Notes under the pieces: model-generated
The model's input: the letters and a program-made list of their open reading frames with translations, nothing else
Databases searched by the model: none
What the model was told of the DNA's origin: nothing
Assembly (NCBI RefSeq): GCF_030247185.1
Contig: NC_080572.1
Coordinates: 189,381,800 to 189,445,799 of the forward strand
DNA length: 64,000 bases
Direction: 5' to 3'
Source: Malaya genurostris
Taxonomy: Eukaryota; Arthropoda; Insecta; Diptera; Culicidae
In this document: positions 58,651-64,000 of the stretch, in pieces
Position numbering within the stretch: the first letter of the stretch is position 1
Layout of the letters: each line of letters begins with the position of its first letter
Translations under genes and position numbers: made by a program

Positions 58651-58946
58651 GTTGTCAATCGAATATCGAAACATTGAAAAACGTAATGGACGGTGATTAC
58701 AGGAAATCAATGCAAGTTTTATTACTGACAGATCCGATATTGTCATTGCGACGGCACACAACTGCTGTTATAACTTGCTCTTCTTTCGGTGCCATCTTCG
58801 ATCTAAAAGCTTGTAGCTTGTAGTAGTGTTGATGACGTATTTCCACAGGGGGGAGTCCAAATTTTGTCGCGAATATGCCTTAGTAGGGTTTCGATTTATC
58901 AGAACAAAATTAAACCGAAAAAATAACTCTAATAATAAATACTCTA

Positions 58947-59030
58947 GGGGACGGTTATAGCGTGATGGGAAAGTCGATGCCTTTCACGCATCCCACCTGG
59001 GTTCGATTCTCAACCTCGCACATAGGGTCC
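58947..59030 (+). mobile_element. Feilai-like SINE head, 3'-truncated
   Basis: GGGGACGGTTATAGCGTGAT with box B CACCTGGGTTCGATTCTC, then CGCACATAGGGTCC. The body and tail seen at 57700-57780 are absent; a MITE begins 5 bp later. Confidence 0.8.
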
Positions 59031-59034
59031 TCTA

Positions 59035-59557
59035 TACCCGATCAGATGGTAATAACAGAATTATAACAAGTGGAGTAATTTATTTCAGAAATATTTAAAA
59101 TAACAAAAATCATAACAAAAAAGACTCTAACGAGAACAAAATCGTAACAGATTTTGAAACGTTTGTATCAGTTGTAAAAAATTAGATAACAACAGAAAAA
59201 CTATATCACAGCCAACTATTAGCATCGTTTCAGTCCAAAATTGTTGAATGATTTTTTTTTATTAAATTAATAATTTATTTAGTGATTTGGTTTCTTCATT
59301 TAGTTTTTTGAAATTCTGATCATTATATTTCGATATAAAGCAACGGAAGAACTCATTTTTTTAATTATTGAACTTAATCATGAATCTTGCAAATGAGAAT
59401 AAAACAACAAAACTGTTTATGTTATTATACTGTTATAATAAGTTTTAACTTTCAACTATTTTCATTTGTTAAATATCTCAAAATTACACTAATTATTATA
59501 CATATCAACTGTTGATATACTTGTGTTATGATTTTGTTATGTGCATCTGATCGGGTA
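59035..59557. mobile_element. MITE, 523 bp, TACCCGATCAGATG inverted ends
   Basis: Left end TACCCGATCAGATGGTAATA (59035) and right end, inverted, TACCCGATCAGATGCACATA (59557). The arms stay similar for about 37 bp. The terminal TA on both sides would be the target site if the element proper starts at CCCGATC. The interior is AT-rich and non-coding. Confidence 0.8.
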
Positions 59558-60098
59558 ATCTGTATAATTAAAACAAAAAATAAGCGCATTATTTTCATTC
59601 TATTAAGATATAAGTTACTGTTTTTTACATAAGAAAGATCAACTTTGATAGATTGTGTCACATTCCGATCCAATCCTCATTGAATGTTTTAGTTCAAGGA
59701 GGATTTTGATTACACCGATTAAAATTTTTCTGTCAGTCAGCAAATTGTAAACTGAAATTCCATTTCAGTTTTCCCTTACAATGACAATTTTTTTTTAAAT
59801 CGACATATTCAAAAAAGTCGGAAAAATTTGAATATTTCTAAAATCGAAACTTTTTGAAAATAATTCGACTTTGACTTCGCGTAGCAAAAACTGCAAAACT
59901 AAAGAATTTTTGTTTGATGCCAAGTACTCGTCCAAATCTAGTAAATTTTCATATTTTTTTGAAAAATAAAAAGTGTTGATTTAGGAAAAAATTCGGAATA
60001 ACACCAGATTTCGACGCTTCATGCATTTCTAAAGACAAAACAAGAACTGAATAATTTTAGAAATTCGCAATAATTCGGTCTTCGGCTTCAGCGATCTG
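59558..60098. other. non-coding, no gene recognised
   Basis: AT-rich with many AAATTTTT and CGAAAA runs; nothing recognised. Confidence 0.5.
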
Positions 60099-60225
60099 TT
60101 AAATAAGGCTGTTATATACTGCCCGACGTTTCGACCACAGGTTATGGTCGTTTTCAAGGGAAATATAGAAAACTATAACCAGTGATCGAAATGTCGGGCA
60201 GCTTGTAACATCCGTTCTTATTTAA
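60099..60225. repeat. 127-bp hairpin element with GCCCGACGTTTCGA arms
   Basis: TTAAATAAGGCTGTTATATA and CTGCCCGACGTTTCGACCAC on the left pair with the inverse of the right arm (TTAAATAAGAACGGATGTTA, GCTGCCCGACATTTCGATCA). Each arm is about 48 bp with roughly a quarter mismatches. Confidence 0.7.
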
Positions 60226-60289
60226 GTGTCTGCTAAAACAGAAGACATAATTATTGCTAAATACCTGTTTGGTGGAATTTTTGTACACT

Positions 60290-60390
60290 TAGAAATTCGC
60301 GTAAAAAACCGCGTAGCATTGGAAATCCGCGTAGAAAAAAATAATGTAACTTCGGGAACCCGCGTAATAGCCGCATAAAAGAAAACTGCG
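60290..60390. repeat. short CCGCGTA repeats
   Basis: Six imperfect copies of CCGCGTAAAA/CGCGTAGAAA within about 90 bp (AATTCGCGTAAAAAACCGCG, GGAAATCCGCGTAG, AACCCGCGTAATAG, AAACTGCGTAAAAG). Function unknown. Confidence 0.6.
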
Positions 60391-61794
60391 TAAAAGTGTA
60401 TACCTCTGGAACCGGAAGCATACGCCACTAGATCTTCAAACTCGAAGTATTTAGTTAGTTGCATTTTGACGGTTACGACACTTATACCAATATACCTCCG
60501 TAGCCGGATTTTCGAATATAATTTATGAGCCAATAGCAGCTTTTTAACGAGCCTAAGGTTACAGAAAATGGTTTTGCAATTTCCAAAAATATTGAGTGGA
60601 GCCGAAAGTGCGTTCTATCGGTTATGTCACTTATACCATCATAATTTATGTATTCATCATTGTTCTATCGAATTGTTTTCTTAAAACTTTTCCTATACTT
60701 ACCAGAGTGGTAGCAGAGTAGAGCTACTTGGACGGGTTTGAAAAGGTTGTAAGTTTGAGTGCTGTCTTTAGTATAAAATAAATTTTTTTTCGAGATAACA
60801 CAAAATCTTCCTGTTTCATGTAATCTCGAGATGTTGGCATAAAAACTTTCGTTTTCGGAAATCTTAAAACATTTCGAAGTCCCAGAAAGTCGATTTTTTC
60901 AAAAATAAAATCTTATCAAGATTCAAGAGACACCAAACCTCAAAGTTTCATGAAATTCTAAGGCTTTTAAACAATTTTTTTTCGATTTCGAAAAACTCAA
61001 AAATTCACAGAATTGAAAAAAATTTTAATTCAATATCTTAATCTCGACGTTGCATGCAATTCTACAAATTTTCGATCTCGGAAATTCCATGCACCTCTTC
61101 CTTCTACGGTGATTTTCTAAAATCAAAAATTTTCAAACTTTGACCATCGGGCGGCATCCCTTACCCATATCAGATTTAGCTCAAATTTTACTTAGGGACT
61201 TTTATTCAGGTGTTTAAACTTTTTTCCGCTACCGCTTAACGAAATTAGACATAACCCTAAAAGACATAACCCTAAAATATTGACAACCCAATGTATTTGC
61301 TTTAAAATCTACAGTTAGAGACTACAACAAAAAAAAGGTGGATGGGTAATGTAAAAAACGTAGCTGGAGGAGGTGAATACGAAGAAATCTGACATGTTTT
61401 TTCACCCTTCTAAACATGCATAATCGTTTTTTATTCCGAATATCAATAATTGATCGATTGTGCGAATTTTGCAATATTTCTTGCTTCGTTTCCCGAATTG
61501 TAACAGTGCTTTTATACCAAAGTATGAGTTATTAACGGCACATATATTCTACCACACAAATAACACTGAACGAGAGATAACAAACAATGTAATAGTTGCA
61601 TTTTTTTGTAGATTTACATACTCAGTGGAGGAAACTTCGGATAGTTCTTTGGGAATACTTTACTGGTTCCAAATAGAACAAATGTGTGAAATGTATAAGA
61701 TGTTCGCAACTGTTGAGTACTTTTTGCCTCCATTTTTATTTATCTACACCAGAACCTGTATTTTGGGTATTGAGGAACCAGGGCTCTATAACTC
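60391..61794. other. non-coding; one decayed motif site
   Basis: 61343-61385 (GATGGGTAATGTAAAAAACG, TAGCTGGAGGAGGTGAATAC) is a decayed site of the GGTAATGTCAGAGACATAA family. The 127-codon frame 61460-61843 shows no domain and runs into the minisatellite, so it is not reported as a gene. Confidence 0.5.
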
Positions 61795-62315
61795 TGAAAT
61801 CCTCATTTTCAAAATTTATGTTATAACTGAATTCCGAACCTGAATTATGGAGCAGAGTTTAGTTCCAAAGTCTAGTTCTATAGCCCATGTTCCTGGTTCA
61901 ATTTACGTATGCAGGTTCTAAATTCTGAACCTGAGTTTTGGCGATGAATCTGTAAACTAAATTTAGTAATTAAATTCTGAAACTGATTTCAGGGATTAAA
62001 TCATTCAGAAATTAAATTATTATTCAGAAGTCAGTTCCAAAATTTTTTTTACCGAGTTCAGATCTAAATTTTTATTCTATAATCCAGATCTAAAATTTAT
62101 ATCTTAAATTTTGTTCCAGAATTGTGAAGTTGAATACCAGAATTTGAGGTCTGAATACTAATTCCAAACTTAAATTAAAACACTGAAGTGCTAAATTCTA
62201 GCAATTAGATTCTAATACTTGAATAACGTCCAGAATTCAAGTGGATCATGTTTTAAATTCAGTTTCAAAGCTCAGTTTTAAAATTAAGTTCCAGAGTTCC
62301 AATTCAAATGAGGCT
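61795..62315. repeat. degenerate TTCAGAATTC minisatellite, block 3
   Basis: AATTCCGAACCTGAATTATG, AGTTCCAAAGTCTAGTTC, GGTTCTAAATTCTGAACC and similar pieces in irregular alternation. Third occurrence of this texture in the window. Confidence 0.7.
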
Positions 62316-62579
62316 TTACACCTCGCAAAAGTCTGTTTTTACTGCTGCTGATTGAAGGTTCTCTGCACGACTTCCAGTTCCGTTAATGCACAAGAAGAAA
62401 TGATCGATTTTCGATCATGGTTTACCATTTATACTCGTCCAGTTGAACACCGGAACTGAGACTACCTCAAAACCGTCGTCCAAGTACGAGAAAGGCAAAC
62501 AAGTGCTATGAGTTTTCCTCCTTGTTTCCAAAAGTTTGAGAAAACTATATTCTTGCGTTATTTATGGTTATCTCAAACT

Positions 62580-62704
62580 GTTGAAAATTGAATCATAGAT
62601 AGCTGATCATAAAACTCGAGATATTCACGATTAAGTTCTTCCAATTCTTCCACAGGGCGAATTTTGAAAAAGGCGCCCCAGAGTAAAGTTAGACGTATTC
62701 ACGT
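62580..62704 (+). repeat. 410-bp dispersed repeat, 3' fragment
   Basis: GTTGAAAATTGAATCATAGA, AGCTGATCAT, CACAGGGCGAATTTTGAAAA and AGTAAAGTTAGACGTATTCA match the last ~125 bp of 26470-26883 and 38007-38423. Confidence 0.75.
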
Positions 62705-62884
62705 CAAAATAAACATAGGTTTCCTCTTCAGCGTAATTAAATATTTGCTAAGAGAACTAAGCAAATCATATTCGAAACTTTTCCTGTAAACTTTTCAAGA
62801 TAACAAGGCAACCTGAAAAACAGTCTCAGCTTTCAATGCACCAAATCCAAAACTTCTAACGGGTTGCAAAATAAATTAGAAATT

Positions 62885-63365
62885 ATCTCGTCCGAGGAAT
62901 AATGGTCGTAACAAATCGATTGTTAGTCGACCTGCATGGCATGTTACACCGTCCTATTGAAATCAGTAGCTATTCAAACCATTTCCACGAACAATGGGCA
63001 TCATAAAATCATTTATCAACTCTCGATAACCATCACCATTAACAGTTTTCATTGTTCCATCATCGTCTTGGGAAAATAGGGATCAATCACCATATCCGCA
63101 CAAATACCACGCCAATCTGTAACTTGTTGGTTGTATAGAGGCTGTTCCTCAATTATTTGTGGGCTTCCAGTGGCATAGAACTGACAATTTTGCTTATTAA
63201 CGTCTCAATTTAACGTGAAATGTGCCAAGTTCGATTTTTATAAATGAGAAATTATTTCGAAAGTGAAGCTGAACAATTTCATTGCGTTCTTTTGGTGTGT
63301 ACTGTTCTGTGGTGAACTTGTCCTGGGATGACGCTTCCAACGCAGTATGTCATTCGTCGATCTGA
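62885..63365 (-). pseudogene. mariner-related transposase relic, large internal deletion
   Basis: Minus strand: DKFTTEQYTPKERNEIVQLH (transposase N-terminus, about 63322 down), then a jump to NCQFYATGSPQIIEEQPLYN. QQVTDWRGICADMVIDPYFP follows, corresponding to '…HPQKVTVWCGLWAGGIIGPYFF'. The end reads DGVTCHAGRLTIDLLRPLF, with the Asp of 'QQDG' kept (62951-62953). The helix-turn-helix core and the first catalytic Asp are deleted and several stops are present. Family as at 28402 and 49983. Confidence 0.75.
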
Positions 63366-63451
63366 AAATTCTTTCAAAAGCTACTGAGTTACGTGATACT
63401 TCCACTTTAAATGACCCACCCTATATGTGGTGAAAACCGCGGAAAAGCTAC

Positions 63452-63525
63452 TGCGGAGAACGGGACTCGAACCCATAGCTAGCTCTGATCCGAGGCAATC
63501 ATTTTTCCAATTAAACTACCCTGCA
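63452..63525 (-). tRNA. tRNA-like sequence, pseudogene or SINE head
   Basis: The minus strand holds a good box A (TAGTTTAATTGG) and a perfect box B (GGGTTCGAGTCCC) at tRNA spacing. The T-arm ATGGG/CCCGT pairs. The acceptor arm pairs only 5 of 7 (GCAGGGT against TCTCCGC), and the anticodon stem is disrupted around CCTCGGATCAGAG, where an intact tRNA would have a symmetric stem. The isotype cannot be assigned safely. Probably non-functional. Confidence 0.4.
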
Positions 63526-63692
63526 TGTGAAACACTTGAAGCAACAGCCTAATTAAACAGATGAACCGAGCATGTTCAGCTGTGATATTCAGAGGTATGA
63601 GTATCGTAAACCATACATGCAAAGAGACCTTTCGCAAGAGAATACTCCATATATGAGAGGAGAGAGCATTTGCGAGAAATCATTGTGTCTCA

Positions 63693-64000
63693 TTAGGGCA
63701 TGTTCAGGAGTGTTCTAGTTCTAGATGCATAATTTATGACAGTTACAAAATTTAAATCTGGATTTTATAACAAGAAAAACTGGCAGCCCCAGCAGTGTTT
63801 TATTCGTGTTTCAAATATACAAAGAATAGAACGGCATCGTAGACCAGTTTAAAATTTGAAAGAAGAACTGGTCGAATAAATAAAACTAGAACGGCTTGCT
63901 GGGGACACGTTTGTTCCAGTTTCTGTTCTATTATAGATCTTCCTTATAGAGCTTTTAACTGCTGAATTTGTTCTTATGTCGCTTTTGCAACACTTGCTAT
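63693..64000 (-). repeat. dispersed repeat, cut by the window end
   Basis: Reverse-complement partner of 22432-22712: begins TTAGGGCATGTTCAGGAGTG and contains CTGGCAGCCCCAGCAGTG and CGTTTGTTCCAGTTTCTG. Similarity stops at about 63970, leaving the other end of the element undefined. Confidence 0.85.

Noticed and set aside
60690..60780. tRNA-like sequence near GGTAGCAGAGTAGAGC
   Set aside because: No proper box B or pairing arms.
61460..61843. 127-codon plus-strand frame as a gene
   Set aside because: No family resemblance; runs into the degenerate minisatellite at its 3' end.
1..64000. CRISPR arrays, operons or bacterial-type systems
   Set aside because: Repeats are eukaryotic transposons and satellites; no spacer-repeat pattern, Shine-Dalgarno-linked genes or bacterial proteins.

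Overview
The window is nuclear DNA from an insect, most likely a mosquito of subfamily Culicinae. It is AT-rich, intron-poor and crowded with degraded transposons. The mosquito assignment is an inference from repeat types: DD37E Tc1/mariner elements, a Feilai-like tRNA SINE, a module ending near TATATGAGAAAGGCAAAA, and a short dispersed element carrying GGTAATGTCAGAGACATAA. No intact conventional host gene can be read. The only host-gene candidate is a small two-part reading frame at 57.26-57.83 kb, with a polyadenylation signal and a SINE inserted in frame.

Layout. 1-9.9 kb: a 5'-intact but 3'-truncated LINE (1.3-2.15 kb), a promoter-like GC-richer island (3.3-4.3 kb), a tRNA SINE, and two unrelated mariner relics (5.7-6.0 and 8.06-8.55 kb). 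9.9-12 kb: a second GC-richer island with splice-donor-like sites. 12-30 kb: a GCGTTAC tandem array, a nested hairpin element inside a SINE-like repeat, a second LINE 5' end, an island at 16.6-17.8 kb, a duplicated 420-bp repeat, modular repeats of about 150 bp, a complete but deleted DD37E element (24.41-25.26 kb), and a mariner relic (28.4 kb). 30-53 kb: further islands (30.5-32.3, 39.1-39.8, 51.4-53.3 kb), several hairpin MITEs, a 1.3-kb foldback element with 117-bp tandem modules (44.8-46.1 kb), a mariner relic lying just upstream of a full-length dead DD37E element (47.2-49.4 kb), and another mariner relic (50 kb).

53.69-55.62 kb holds three long, very homogeneous simple-sequence arrays placed end to end. 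Units are 6, 7 and 7 bp, and the third array is bracketed by 15-bp direct repeats. They are free of stop codons in several frames and give false long reading frames. 56-64 kb: the candidate small gene, more DD37E and mariner debris, SINE heads, MITEs, degenerate TTCAGAATTC-type minisatellite, and a repeat running off the window end that is an inverted partner of one at 22.4 kb.

Working interpretation: the region is a large intron or intergenic domain. The GC-richer islands (3.3, 9.9, 16.6, 30.5, 39.1, 51.4, 56.2 kb) are candidate promoters, 5' UTR exons or enhancers. Everything else is transposon-derived. All transposase genes seen are broken, so the elements recorded here could move only with enzymes supplied from elsewhere.
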